In this document: piece by piece, positions 26,516 to 35,045 of the stretch | Numbering within the stretch: the stretch's first letter is position 1 | Layout: the number at the start of each line of letters is the position of its first letter | NCBI GenBank assembly: GCA_964372215.1 | Contig: CAYJQC010000031.1 | Location: forward strand, 1 to 50,439 | Direction: 5' to 3' | DNA from: DAIMFL01 sp964372215 | GTDB lineage: Bacteria; Pseudomonadota; Alphaproteobacteria; Dongiales; Dongiaceae | Length of the DNA stretch: 50,439 nucleotides | The notes under the pieces: model-generated | Databases searched by the model: none | The model's input: the letters and a program-made list of their open reading frames with translations, nothing else | Told to the model about the DNA's origin: nothing | Program-made: the position numbers and the translations under genes

Positions 26516-27526
26516 GTGACTCACTCAATTCGTACCGCGGTCATCGGCGTCGGTCATTTCGGTCAGTACCACGCTGAGAAATTGTCGCGCCTGCCCGGCT
26601 CGACCCTGACCGCCGTGGTCGATATCGACGCCGGCCGGGCCGAGGAGATCGGCACCCGCCACGGCGTCGCGGCGCTGGCGGATTATCGCGACATGCTCGA
26701 CAAGGTCGACGCGGTCAGCATCGCCACCCCGCCGAAGACGCATTACGAGATCGCCCGCGCCTGTCTCGAGGCCGGACTGCATGTCCTGGTCGAGAAACCG
26801 ATCACCGACCAGCTCGAGCAGGCCAGCGCGCTGATCCGGATCGCCCGCGAGCGCGGCCGCATCCTCCAGGTCGGCCATCTCGAGCGCTTCTCCGCCGCCG
26901 GCCGGGTGATCCGGGATATCGTCAAGCGCCCGCTCTATGTCGAGGCCAGCCGGATCGGCAAGTTCCGTCCGCAGGCCAACAACGACGTGAACGCCGTGCT
27001 CGATCTGATGATCCATGATCTGGACCTGATCCTGGACTTCGTATGCTCGCCGATCGAGTGGGTTCACGCCGTGGGCGCGCCGGTGTTCTCGTCGGCCGAG
27101 GATATCGCCAGCTCGCGGATCCAGTTCGCCAATGGCTGCGTCGCCAACGTCACCGCCAGCCGGGCCAGCTTGCGCACCGAACGCCGCATGCGGGTGTTCC
27201 AGGACAACTCCTATACCTCGATCGATTTCCTCAACAAGAAGCTGCGCATCGTGCGCCGGGTGCCCGGCGCGACGATGAACGGGATGCCGGCGCTCGAGAT
27301 CGAGGAAACCAGCTACGGCGACGTCGACACGCTCGAGGAAGAGATCTCGGCATTCCTCGCCTCGGTGCGAACCGGCCGGCCGCCGGTGGTGACCGGCGAG
27401 GATGGCTGGCGGGCGCTCGAGGCGGCGCTGATGATCACCCGCTCCCTGCGCAGCCACTGGCAGATGATCGGCGAGCAGAGCTTCCACCCGCGCGGCGCGG
27501 TGGTGGGACGCGCGGCGGGCGAGTAG
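26516..27526 (+). CDS. Gfo/Idh/MocA family NAD(P)-dependent oxidoreductase, GnnA candidate
   Basis: A 336-residue sugar-type dehydrogenase. The Rossmann domain starts with VIGVGHFGQYHAEKLS (GxGxxG-like, about 9-16) and contains IATPPKTHYEIARACLEAGLHVLVEKPIT with the family's Lys-Pro. The C-terminal GFO-like beta domain has RFSAAGRVIRDIV, DLMIHDLDLILDF and SYGDVDTLEEEISAFL. In many bacteria a gene of this type sits within the lpx cluster beside lpxB, and GnnA of Acidithiobacillus, which oxidises UDP-GlcNAc at C3 for diamino lipid A, belongs to this family. Here it lies next to lpxB but on the opposite strand, convergent with a 13-base gap. The family is sure; the GnnA role is a hypothesis and no gnnB aminotransferase is in the window. 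The start is GTG. Confidence 0.8.
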   Translation: MTHSIRTAVIGVGHFGQYHAEKLSRLPGSTLTAVVDIDAGRAEEIGTRHGVAALADYRDMLDKVDAVSIATPPKTHYEIARACLEAGLHVLVEKPITDQLEQASALIRIARERGRILQVGHLERFSAAGRVIRDIVKRPLYVEASRIGKFRPQANNDVNAVLDLMIHDLDLILDFVCSPIEWVHAVGAPVFSSAEDIASSRIQFANGCVANVTASRASLRTERRMRVFQDNSYTSIDFLNKKLRIVRRVPGATMNGMPALEIEETSYGDVDTLEEEISAFLASVRTGRPPVVTGEDGWRALEAALMITRSLRSHWQMIGEQSFHPRGAVVGRAAGE

Positions 27527-27539
27527 CCGCCGCAATCGT

Positions 27540-28742
27540 TCATCCGCCGGCGCGCGATCCGGCCCGATTCTCGATAGCAATGTCGGCGACGATCGCGGCG
27601 GCCCGCGCGCTCGGCGCGCGGTCGCGCCCGAGCCGCGCGGCAAGTTCGCCGAACGCCTCGCGCTGCCAGTTCGCCGCCGCGGGATCGGCAAGCAGCAGCT
27701 CGAGCTCCGCCGCCAGCAGTTCCGGGCGGCAGCGCTGCTGCAGCAGTTCGGGCACCGCCGGGCGATCGAGGATCAGGTTGACCAGGGTGACGTAGGGCAC
27801 GCGAATGAGCCGGCGGATCACGGCGGCCGTCAGCGGATTGGCGCGGTAGGCGGCGACGAACGGAGTCCCGAGCACGGCAAGTTCGAGGGTCACGGTACCC
27901 GAGGCGGCCAACGCCACATCCGCAGCGGCCATCGCCGCCAGTCCGGCGCGGCGATCGACGATGATCTCGGGCGGCGCCGCCCAATCCCGCACGGCGTCGC
28001 GGATCCGCTGGCCGACCGCCGGAACGGTGGGAATCTGCACCGACAGGTCGGGGTAGCGCCGGCGCAGGATGTCGAGCGCGGCGCCGAACACCGGCAGCAG
28101 GCGCCGGATCTCGCCCGCCCGGCTGCCGGGCAGCAGGCAGATGCGCGGCCGGCCGACGTGCCGGGACGGCTGCGCGTGAGCGGCGCCGGCGAGTTCCTCC
28201 AGCACGGGATGCCCGACATAGGTGGTGGCCAGGCCCCAGCGCTCGAACCAGGGCGGCTCGAACGGCAGCACCGCAAGCAGGTGGCGGAACAGCGGGGCGA
28301 TCTGCCGGGCCCGGCCGGGCCGCCAGGCCCAGACCGTCGGCGCGACGTAGTGGACGATCGGCACGCCGCTGCCGGCGAGCCGCTTCGCCAGCCGAAAGTT
28401 GAATCCGGGAGCGTCTACCGTGACGACCACGTCAGGCCGCCCGCGGCGGATCGCCTCCTCGGTCTCGCGCAGGCGCCGCCACAGCCGGGGCAGATGCGGC
28501 AGCACCTCGACCAGCCCCATCAGCGACAGCTCGCTCATCGGGAACATCGACTGCAGGCCCTGCGCCGCCATGCGCGCACCCCCGACCCCGGCAAAGCGCA
28601 GGCCGGCGCCGAGGCGTTGCGACAACGCCGCCATCAGGGCCGCGGCAAGCGCGTCGCCCGACGGCTCGCCGGCCACCAGGAAGACCCGCAGCGCGTCCCC
28701 GCCGGCGGCGTCGCGCGGGCCGGGCGCGTCGACCGTGCTCAT
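27540..28742 (-). CDS. lpxB: Lipid-A-disaccharide synthase
   Basis: Peripheral membrane glycosyltransferase (GT19) that joins UDP-2,3-diacylglucosamine and lipid X into the lipid A disaccharide. The 400 residues match the family. The N-terminal Rossmann half has VFLVAGEPSGDALAAALM, FAGVGGARMAAQGL, LMGLVEVLPHLPRL, VTVDAPGFNFRLAKRL and VHYVAPTVWAWRPGRARQIA. The C-terminal half has CLLPGSRAGEIRRLLPVF, ASGTVTLELAVLGTPFVAAYR and VPELLQQRC. The start overlaps the lpxI stop by four bases (ATGA), so it is the last gene of the fabZ-lpxA-lpxI-lpxB coupled series. It converges on the Gfo/Idh/MocA gene. Confidence 0.97.
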   Translation of the reverse strand: MSTVDAPGPRDAAGGDALRVFLVAGEPSGDALAAALMAALSQRLGAGLRFAGVGGARMAAQGLQSMFPMSELSLMGLVEVLPHLPRLWRRLRETEEAIRRGRPDVVVTVDAPGFNFRLAKRLAGSGVPIVHYVAPTVWAWRPGRARQIAPLFRHLLAVLPFEPPWFERWGLATTYVGHPVLEELAGAAHAQPSRHVGRPRICLLPGSRAGEIRRLLPVFGAALDILRRRYPDLSVQIPTVPAVGQRIRDAVRDWAAPPEIIVDRRAGLAAMAAADVALAASGTVTLELAVLGTPFVAAYRANPLTAAVIRRLIRVPYVTLVNLILDRPAVPELLQQRCRPELLAAELELLLADPAAANWQREAFGELAARLGRDRAPSARAAAIVADIAIENRAGSRAGG

Positions 28743-29575
28743 TGACCGGATCGGCGTACGGCGACGCCGACCAGGAACAGCCCGGCCGTGTCCGCCAGTC
28801 GGATCGTCTCCGCCCGATCGAGCAGCAGGGTGCCGCCGGCCTCGACCGCAATTCCGCCGAGTCCGGCCGCTGCCGCCTGGTGGATGGTCTGCGGGCCGAT
28901 CACCGGCGGATCGCTGCGGCTGTCCTGTTGCGGCTTCCGGATCTTCACCAGGATGCCGGGGCGTCCGGAAAGCTGCAGCGCCCCGGCCCGCGCGATCAGC
29001 GCGTCGGTGCCTTCGGCATCCTCGAGACCGAGCACCCGGCCCTGCTGGACCACCACGGCCTGGCCGACGTCGCGCGCGCCGAGGCGCACGGCTGCCGCCA
29101 TCCCGAGGTCGATGTCGGCCTCGTCGGCTGCGTCCGGCCGGCAGCGCCCGAGCACCCCGACCGGCGCGGGCAACTCGTCCAGCACCGCCTCCGGGGCGAT
29201 CACCCGGATGCCTTCTTCCCGCTCGATCGAGTCAACGATCGCGGCCAGCAGGTCGTCGTCCCCGCCGAGCCGGCCGCCGCGGCGGGCCAGGAACCTGACC
29301 GCCCGCCAGTCGGGCCGGAGTTCGGCCAGGGTGGGGCGTTCCACCTTGCCGGCCATCACCAGTTCCTCCACGCGCGCCGCCCGCAGCAGGGCGATGATGC
29401 GTCCGGCGGCACCGACGCGGGCCCAGGCGTGCGGCGTGCCGGCATCGACCAGGGTGGCGGCGGCCTGCCCTTCGAGCGCGATGACGAAGACCTCGCGCCC
29501 GGCGGCGCGGCAGGCATCCAGCAATCTGAGCGGCAGGTCCCCGCGGCCGGCGATGAGGCCGAGTCTACCCGCCAT
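28739..29575 (-). CDS. lpxI: UDP-2,3-diacylglucosamine pyrophosphatase LpxI
   Basis: Cleaves UDP-2,3-diacylglucosamine to lipid X and UMP; LpxI replaces LpxH in alphaproteobacteria and attacks the alpha phosphate. The 278 residues (formerly DUF1009) show LGLIAGRGDLPLRLLDACRAAG at the start, VMAGKVERPTLAELRPDWRA, DDDLLAAIVDSIEREEGIRV, QAVVVQQGRVLGLEDAEGTDALI and KPQQDSRSDPPVIGPQTI. I chose the ATG at 29575, which gives the conserved N-terminus and overlaps the lpxA 3' end by 11 bases; an ATG at 29617 would add 14 residues. It is coupled to lpxB by ATGA. Confidence 0.96.
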   Translation of the reverse strand: MAGRLGLIAGRGDLPLRLLDACRAAGREVFVIALEGQAAATLVDAGTPHAWARVGAAGRIIALLRAARVEELVMAGKVERPTLAELRPDWRAVRFLARRGGRLGGDDDLLAAIVDSIEREEGIRVIAPEAVLDELPAPVGVLGRCRPDAADEADIDLGMAAAVRLGARDVGQAVVVQQGRVLGLEDAEGTDALIARAGALQLSGRPGILVKIRKPQQDSRSDPPVIGPQTIHQAAAAGLGGIAVEAGGTLLLDRAETIRLADTAGLFLVGVAVRRSGQ

Positions 29576-30362
29576 GGGACGGCTTGGGGCGGCACAATCC
29601 GCGCTTCGACGCGCCACGCATGAACGCGACGATCTTCATCACGCGGGCATTGTCGCCGGACGCCGCGGCCACCTCATCGAGACGATCGGCGAACCGGCCG
29701 TCCTCGGCGAACAGCCGCCGGAAGGCGGCGCGCATGGCATGGATTTCCGGGCGCGGAACCCCTTTGCGCTTCAACCCGACGATGTTGAGGCCTTTCAGGG
29801 TGGCGCGATTGCCCACCGCCAGGCCGAACGGGATCACGTCCTCGGCGATCGCAGACATGCCGCCGATCATCGCCTGCTCGCCGATCCGCGTGAACTGATG
29901 GACGGCGGTCAGTCCGCCGATGATCGCACCGTCGGCGATCGTGACATGCCCGGCCAGAGTCGCCTGATTGGCCATCACGACGTCGTTGCCGACCTGGCAG
30001 TCGTGGGCGACATGCGACGCGATCATGAGAAAGCAGCCATCCCCGACCCGGGTACCGTGCGGCTCGGTTCCGGCGTTGATCGTCACGTACTCGCGGATCA
30101 CGTTGCCGGCGCCGATCTCCAGCGTCGAGGGCGCGCCGCGGTGCCCGCGGTGCTGTGCCGGCTGGCCGATGCTGGCAAACGGGTGCAGGACGCTGCCGGC
30201 GCCGATCCGGGTGCGTCCGGTGACGACGACATGGGCGTGCATCCGGACACCGGCGCCGAGTTCGACTTCGTCACCGATGCAGCAGAACGGCCCGACCGAA
30301 ACGCCTTCGCCCAGCCGGGCGCCAGGCTCGACCAGGGCCGTCGGGTGGATCTGGCAGGTCAT
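29565..30362 (-). CDS. lpxA: UDP-N-acetylglucosamine O-acyltransferase
   Basis: First lipid A enzyme: moves a 3-hydroxyacyl chain from acyl carrier protein to UDP-GlcNAc. The 265 residues form a left-handed beta helix of hexapeptide repeats followed by a helical C-terminus. The catalytic His120 is in ASHVAHDCQVGND, with MANQATLAGHV and GGLTAVHQF. Aligning His120 with E. coli His125 puts Gly168 (IGGMS) at the E. coli Gly173 position, the acyl-length ruler. A glycine there accepts long chains such as 3-hydroxymyristate, whereas the bulky Met of Pseudomonas selects C10. It overlaps fabZ upstream (ATGA) and lpxI downstream. Confidence 0.97.
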   Translation of the reverse strand: MTCQIHPTALVEPGARLGEGVSVGPFCCIGDEVELGAGVRMHAHVVVTGRTRIGAGSVLHPFASIGQPAQHRGHRGAPSTLEIGAGNVIREYVTINAGTEPHGTRVGDGCFLMIASHVAHDCQVGNDVVMANQATLAGHVTIADGAIIGGLTAVHQFTRIGEQAMIGGMSAIAEDVIPFGLAVGNRATLKGLNIVGLKRKGVPRPEIHAMRAAFRRLFAEDGRFADRLDEVAAASGDNARVMKIVAFMRGASKRGLCRPKPSHGG

Positions 30363-30841
30363 TCGTCGCGAATCATCGCCGCGAAGGTCGCCTCGGCGAC
30401 CAAGCCACCCTCGACCTTCGCTTCACCCCTGAACTTCCAAACCGCGCCGCGATTGCGTTCCTTGGTCACGTGGATCCGCAGCTGATCGCCCGGGAACACC
30501 GGCTTGCGGAAGCGGGCGTTGTCGACCGACATGAAGTAGACCAGCTTGCCCTCGCTGGCCGGTCCCAGGGTGGCGACCACGAGAACCGCGGCGGTCTGGG
30601 CCATCGCCTCGATGATGAGCACGCCGGGCATGACCGGCTGGCGCGGGAAGTGACCCTGGAAGAAGCCTTCGTTGATCGACACGTTCTTGACGCCGACGGC
30701 GCCGACGTCCGGCTGGAGCTCGACCACCCGGTCGATCAGAAGGAAGGGATAGCGATGCGGGATCATCTCCATGATCCGCATGACGTCTACCGAGGTCGCT
30801 GACTTCGCTTCGTTCATCGTCGATCGCGTCGCCATTGCCAT
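30359..30841 (-). CDS. fabZ: 3-hydroxyacyl-ACP dehydratase FabZ
   Basis: Dehydrates 3-hydroxyacyl-ACP in fatty-acid elongation; its position beside lpxA lets it compete for the same 3-hydroxyacyl-ACP pool. The 160-residue hot-dog-fold protein has IMEMIPHRYPFLLIDRV, the catalytic His64 in FQGHFPRQPVMPGVLIIEAMAQ and the conserved Glu78. The start is uncertain: ATGs at 30841, 30835 and 30817 are all possible and none has a strong ribosome-binding site. Its stop overlaps the lpxA ATG (ATGA). Only 35 bases separate it from ompH upstream, so lpxD, usually found between them, is missing. Confidence 0.95.
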   Translation of the reverse strand: MAMATRSTMNEAKSATSVDVMRIMEMIPHRYPFLLIDRVVELQPDVGAVGVKNVSINEGFFQGHFPRQPVMPGVLIIEAMAQTAAVLVVATLGPASEGKLVYFMSVDNARFRKPVFPGDQLRIHVTKERNRGAVWKFRGEAKVEGGLVAEATFAAMIRDE

Positions 30842-30876
30842 GTCCGGCGGGCACCGGCGCCCGGCGGCGACCCCAT

Positions 30877-31467
30877 TCAGTTGGCCAGAGTCACGCTGGG
30901 CAGTTTCGCGTTCAGGCGCTTCAGCGCCTCTGCCGTGATGTCGAACTCGTCCGGATAGAGCGCCAGGCTGGCCTTGCTCAGAACCACCGTGATGCCCTTT
31001 TCCTTGGCAATCTCGGCGACGATCTGGACCAGCGCCTTGCGAATCTCGGCTTCGCCCTTTCGCGCCATCTCGGCGATCATGCCTTGCTGGGTCTGTGCGT
31101 ACTTGCGCACTTCCACCGCCTGCTGGGCGAGTTCGTTGCGCTTCTTCACGAAGTCGTCCTGCGACAGGCTGCTGCGTTGCTGCGCAAGCTGCTGATCGGC
31201 GGCAAGCAAGGCATTCTCCCGCTTCTCCACTTCGGCCCGGCGCGCCGCCTCGCGCTTCTGAGCCTCGGCCTGCACCCCCTGCGAGGCCGCCGAATCCCGC
31301 ATGATCTCCTGGATCCCCAGGACGGCGATGACGATCGGCGGCTGCTGCGCGCGGACCGGCAACGCCGGCAACACCATCAGGCAAGCCAACAGCAAACCGA
31401 CGAGCCGGGACGGCCCGAAGCGACCGTCCTGCCGCCGGCTACCGTGCAGAGATCGTGCCGTATTCAT
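30877..31467 (-). CDS. OmpH/Skp family periplasmic chaperone
   Basis: Periplasmic holdase that delivers unfolded outer-membrane proteins to the BAM complex; trimers hold substrates between helical arms. The 196 residues begin with a long basic n-region and a signal-peptide core (about 21-40, RLVGLLLACLMVLPALPVRA, cleavage near Ala40). A beta strand (IVIAVLGIQEIMRDS) is followed by a long charged coiled coil (about 60-145; EAQKREAARRAEVEKREN, SQDDFVKKRNELAQQ). The C-terminal strand and helix contain GITVVLSKASLALY and PDEFDITAEALKRLN. The gene follows bamA at 6 bases, as is usual, so both serve outer-membrane assembly. Confidence 0.92.
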   Translation of the reverse strand: MNTARSLHGSRRQDGRFGPSRLVGLLLACLMVLPALPVRAQQPPIVIAVLGIQEIMRDSAASQGVQAEAQKREAARRAEVEKRENALLAADQQLAQQRSSLSQDDFVKKRNELAQQAVEVRKYAQTQQGMIAEMARKGEAEIRKALVQIVAEIAKEKGITVVLSKASLALYPDEFDITAEALKRLNAKLPSVTLAN

Positions 31468-31473
31468 CTCGTG

Positions 31474-33759
31474 TCAGAACCTCGTGCCAACGCTCAAGCG
31501 GAAGAATTCCGTCTCGTCATACGACTCCCGCACAACCGGGACCGCCAGATCCACCGCGAGCGGGCCGAACGGCGATCTCCAGGTGATGCCGCCACCCACA
31601 GACATGCGCAGCGACGTCTCGTCGACGATGCTTGGGCCCTTCAGATCGGAATTGTACAGCGTCCCGAAGTCGGAAAATATCCGCCCGCGAATCTGATACT
31701 CTTCGGGCAGGCCGAGGGGGAAGGAAAGCTCGGTCGAACCCACCGCGAAAATGTTTCCGCCCACCGCGTCCTCGGTCACGAGGTCGCGCGGGCCGATGCC
31801 CGCGGTCTTGAATCCGCGCAGATTCGCACCGCCGACGGCAAAGTTGTCGATGATGCGGATATCTTCGCTGAAGCCGAAGACATAGCCTGCCTCACCGGAG
31901 AAACCCAGCGTGACGTTGTCGTCGAGCGGCAGATAGTAGCCGCCGCCGCCACGCGTGCGGAGATAGTGAACGTCGCCGCCGAATCCGGCGAGGTCGTTGG
32001 AGAATGTCAGGAAATAACCCTCGCGCGGATCGAACCGGCTGTCGCGCCGGTCATAGCTGAGGGTATGGCCGACGACCGATGAAATCGTCGTGCCGCGCTG
32101 CTGCTGGATCGCGCTCGAGGCGTCGGAATCGATGTCGAAGATCTTGTCCTGGCTCAGGCCGTAGCGCACGGTATGGCGGAGATACTCGGTGATGTCATAG
32201 CCGGCGCGCAGCCCGAATCCGAGGCTCTTCTGGTCGAAAGAGCTCTCGTCCCGGTTGGTCTCGGTGCGAAACAGATCGAAGCCCGCAGCCACGCTGCGAT
32301 CCAGAAAATAGGGATCGGTGAAGCTCAGGTCGAACTGGGAGCGGCGGCCGGACAAGGTGAAGCCGACCCGCAGGTCCTGACCGCTGCCGAGCAGATTGCG
32401 TTCGCGGATCGAGACGTCGCCGAGCGGGCCTTCGGCGGTCGAGAAGCCGAAGCCGAAGGTCAGCTCGCCGGTCGACTGCTCCTCGACATTGACCTGGATG
32501 GCGACCTTGTCGGGTGAATCCGATGGCACCGGCTGCAGATCGACGCGACTGAAGAAGCCGAGATTCTGGATGCGCTGACGGGTTCGCCTGAGCTTGGAGG
32601 TGTTGAAGGCGTCGCCCTCGACCAGGCGGAACTCGCGCCGGATCACCTTGTCGAGGGTGCGGACATTGCCGGAGATGTCGATGCGCTCGACGAAGACCCG
32701 CGGCCCCTCCTGAATGTCGTAGGTCAGGCTGATCAGCAGGTTCTCGCGGTCGCGCTGGATCTGCGGGCGGACGTCGACGAAGGCGTAGCCGAGATTGCCC
32801 AGCGAGTCCGTGATGTTGCCGACGCTCTTGTCGACGGCGCTGGCGTCGTACCAGTCGCCTTCGACGGTGGCGAGCTGCTCGCGCAGGGACTCGGGGTCGA
32901 GGTCGCGCAGCGTCGTGCGGATGTCGACCGCCCCGAACTTGTAGCGCTCGCCCTCCTCCACCGTGAAGGTGATGAAGAACGCCTCGCGGTCGGGCGACAG
33001 CTCGGCGACCGCCGACATCACCCGGAAGTCGGCGTAGCCTTCCTTCAGGTAGAAGTCTCGGAGCGCTTCGCGGTCCACGGTGAGCCGGTCCGGATCATAA
33101 GTATCGGTGCTCGACAGGAACCGGTACCAGGCGCTCTCGGTGGTCAGGATCTCGTCGCGCAGCTCGCCGTCGCTGAACGCCCTGTTGCCGACGAAGTCGA
33201 TCCGGCGCACCTCGGTGATCGGACCCTCGTTGATCTCGAACACCAGATCGACGCGGTTCTGGTCGAGCGGGATGACCTTGGGCTCGACGGTCGCGGCAAA
33301 GCGACCGCTGCGCCGGTAGATGTCGAGAATGCGCTTGGCGTCGCCCTGGACCCGGGTCTGGGTATAGACGACCCGGGGCCGAAGCTGCACCTCGTTCTGC
33401 AGCGCTTCGTCGTCGATGTGGTCGTTGCCCTCGAAGGCGATGCGATTGATGATCGGGTTCTCGACGACCTGAACCACCAGAGTGTTGATATCGCGCCGCA
33501 GGCGGACATCGGCGAACAGGCCGGTCGCGAACAGGCTCTTGAGGGCCCGGTCGATGCGCTCGGGCTCGAACGGATCGCCGGGCGAGAGCTGCATGTAGGA
33601 GCGGATGGTCTCCGCCTCGATTCGCTGGTTGCCCTCGACCTGGATCTCGGCGATCGCCCCGCCCCCGACGATGCCCTGGGCGAAGACCGGTCCCGGTGCC
33701 AAAGCGAACGTCCCGGCCAAGCACAGAATCGCCGCCAGCGCTGTCAACCACCCCTTCAC
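31474..33759 (-). CDS. bamA: Outer-membrane protein assembly factor BamA
   Basis: Central Omp85 protein that inserts beta-barrel proteins into the outer membrane. The 761 residues begin with a signal peptide (about 1-27, ending PVFAQ). Five POTRA domains follow (about 30-425), for example IAEIQVEGNQRIEAETIRSYM, VVENPIINRIAFEGNDHI, ITEVRRIDFVGNRAFSDGEL, YKFGAVDIRTTL and VFVERIDISGNVRTLDKVIRR. The 16-strand barrel runs to the end and includes the lid-loop motif LRGF (ANLRGFKTAGIGPRD). It ends in Phe (SVGTRF), as outer-membrane barrels do. The start is GTG at 33759 after AAGGGGGAA. It lies between rseP and ompH. Confidence 0.97.
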   Translation of the reverse strand: MKGWLTALAAILCLAGTFALAPGPVFAQGIVGGGAIAEIQVEGNQRIEAETIRSYMQLSPGDPFEPERIDRALKSLFATGLFADVRLRRDINTLVVQVVENPIINRIAFEGNDHIDDEALQNEVQLRPRVVYTQTRVQGDAKRILDIYRRSGRFAATVEPKVIPLDQNRVDLVFEINEGPITEVRRIDFVGNRAFSDGELRDEILTTESAWYRFLSSTDTYDPDRLTVDREALRDFYLKEGYADFRVMSAVAELSPDREAFFITFTVEEGERYKFGAVDIRTTLRDLDPESLREQLATVEGDWYDASAVDKSVGNITDSLGNLGYAFVDVRPQIQRDRENLLISLTYDIQEGPRVFVERIDISGNVRTLDKVIRREFRLVEGDAFNTSKLRRTRQRIQNLGFFSRVDLQPVPSDSPDKVAIQVNVEEQSTGELTFGFGFSTAEGPLGDVSIRERNLLGSGQDLRVGFTLSGRRSQFDLSFTDPYFLDRSVAAGFDLFRTETNRDESSFDQKSLGFGLRAGYDITEYLRHTVRYGLSQDKIFDIDSDASSAIQQQRGTTISSVVGHTLSYDRRDSRFDPREGYFLTFSNDLAGFGGDVHYLRTRGGGGYYLPLDDNVTLGFSGEAGYVFGFSEDIRIIDNFAVGGANLRGFKTAGIGPRDLVTEDAVGGNIFAVGSTELSFPLGLPEEYQIRGRIFSDFGTLYNSDLKGPSIVDETSLRMSVGGGITWRSPFGPLAVDLAVPVVRESYDETEFFRLSVGTRF

Positions 33760-33781
33760 GCATTCCCCCTTCGCGGCGTCT

Positions 33782-34921
33782 TCAGGTAATCAGTCGCTCG
33801 ATGAACTGCGCCACCGCCGGGAACGACATCAAGTCGTTGCGCGTCGCGAAGACGAACAGTGCGAAGACGAGCACCAATCCGATGCGAAAGCCCCACTCCT
33901 GTGTCCGCGGATCGAGCGGGCGACCGCGCAGTGCCTCCAAGGCATAGAACGCCAGATGCCCGCCGTCCAGCATCGGAACCGGGAACAGGTTGATCAGGCC
34001 GAGATTGATCGACAGCAGGGCGGTGAAGCCGATCGCCGAAACCAGGCCGATCTGGGCGACGTCGCCCGACATCTTCGCGATTCTGAGCACGCCGCCGAGC
34101 TCCTCGCTCGAGCGCACGCCGGTGACCATCTGCCAGACCGCCTTGAGCGTGCTCGCCGACAGCCCGTAGGTCTGCTTGGTCGCCTGCCAGACCGCGGTCA
34201 GCGGGTCATATCGCACGACCTCGCCCGGGCCGGAGCTGGTGATGCCGAGGCGGCCGATCCGGTGCTTGTTGCCGAAGGCGTCGGTTTCCTCGACGATGCC
34301 CGGGTTGGCGTACAGCGACAGGGTCTTGCCGTCGCGCTCGACAACCATGTCCAGCGCCTCGCCAAGCCCGAACTGGACGATGTTCGCCACTTCCTCGAAG
34401 CGGTGGATCGCGGTGCCGTTCAGGCTGACGATCTTGTCGCCGGGCATCAGCCCGGCCTTGGCCGCGGCCCCGCCTTTGATCACGCTGCCGATCACCGTCG
34501 ACGAATACTGCTGCCCGTACAGCGAGAACAGGGCGGTCAGCACGAGAATGGCGAACAGGAAGTTCGCGAGCGGCCCGGCGAGCACGATCAGGGAGCGCTG
34601 CAGCAGCGGCTTGTGGTGAAACGCGACCTGCTGCTCGTCGAGGGTCATCGGCCGCTCGCGGCCGTCCGGCTCGCTCACCGTCTCGGTGTGGCCGAACATC
34701 TTGACGTAGCCGCCGAGCGGCAGGGCGCTGAACTTCCAGCGCGTGCCGAGCCGGTCGCTCCAGCCGAACAACTCGGGGCCGAAGCCGATCGAGAACACTT
34801 CGACCCGCACGCCGCAGCGTCGGGCCACCCAGAAATGGCCGAGTTCGTGAACGAACACCAGAACCGTCAGGATGACCAGGAAGCTGATCAGGTAGTGCGG
34901 CAGTCCGCCAAGAAATTCCAT
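33782..34921 (-). CDS. rseP: RIP zinc metalloprotease RseP/MmpA
   Basis: Inner-membrane site-2 protease that cuts membrane-bound anti-sigma factors or other single-span proteins within the bilayer. In 379 residues the first helix carries the zinc motif FVHELGHFWVARRCGV (His25, Glu26, His29). A membrane-reentrant loop follows, then one PDZ domain (about 130-200; GGAAAKAGLMPGDKIVSLNGT). The last helices hold LGLINLFPVPMLDGGHL, which supplies the third zinc ligand Asp. E. coli RseP has two PDZ domains; a single visible one agrees with the shorter length. It lies between dxr and bamA. A 16-base inverted repeat overlaps the start codon. Confidence 0.96.
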   Translation of the reverse strand: MEFLGGLPHYLISFLVILTVLVFVHELGHFWVARRCGVRVEVFSIGFGPELFGWSDRLGTRWKFSALPLGGYVKMFGHTETVSEPDGRERPMTLDEQQVAFHHKPLLQRSLIVLAGPLANFLFAILVLTALFSLYGQQYSSTVIGSVIKGGAAAKAGLMPGDKIVSLNGTAIHRFEEVANIVQFGLGEALDMVVERDGKTLSLYANPGIVEETDAFGNKHRIGRLGITSSGPGEVVRYDPLTAVWQATKQTYGLSASTLKAVWQMVTGVRSSEELGGVLRIAKMSGDVAQIGLVSAIGFTALLSINLGLINLFPVPMLDGGHLAFYALEALRGRPLDPRTQEWGFRIGLVLVFALFVFATRNDLMSFPAVAQFIERLIT

Positions 34922-34935
34922 AGGTTATGACCTAT
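34920..34935 (-). promoter_or_regulatory. Inverted repeat covering the rseP start codon
   Basis: On the message strand ATAGGT (34935-34930) and ACCTAT (34925-34920) pair perfectly around a CATA loop. The first arm contains the only Shine-Dalgarno-like AGG, and the second ends in the A and T of the rseP ATG. The stem could hide the start site, or the palindrome could be a protein-binding site. Confidence 0.4.
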
Positions 34936-35045
34936 CAGCCGTCGTCAGCGAGGGTGCCGCCCGACCGGCCACGGCAGGATTACCACAGTCGCACGATGCT
35001 GCCTACGGCAACGGCATTGCCAGCGTGCCGGTGGCCGTGCGGGCC

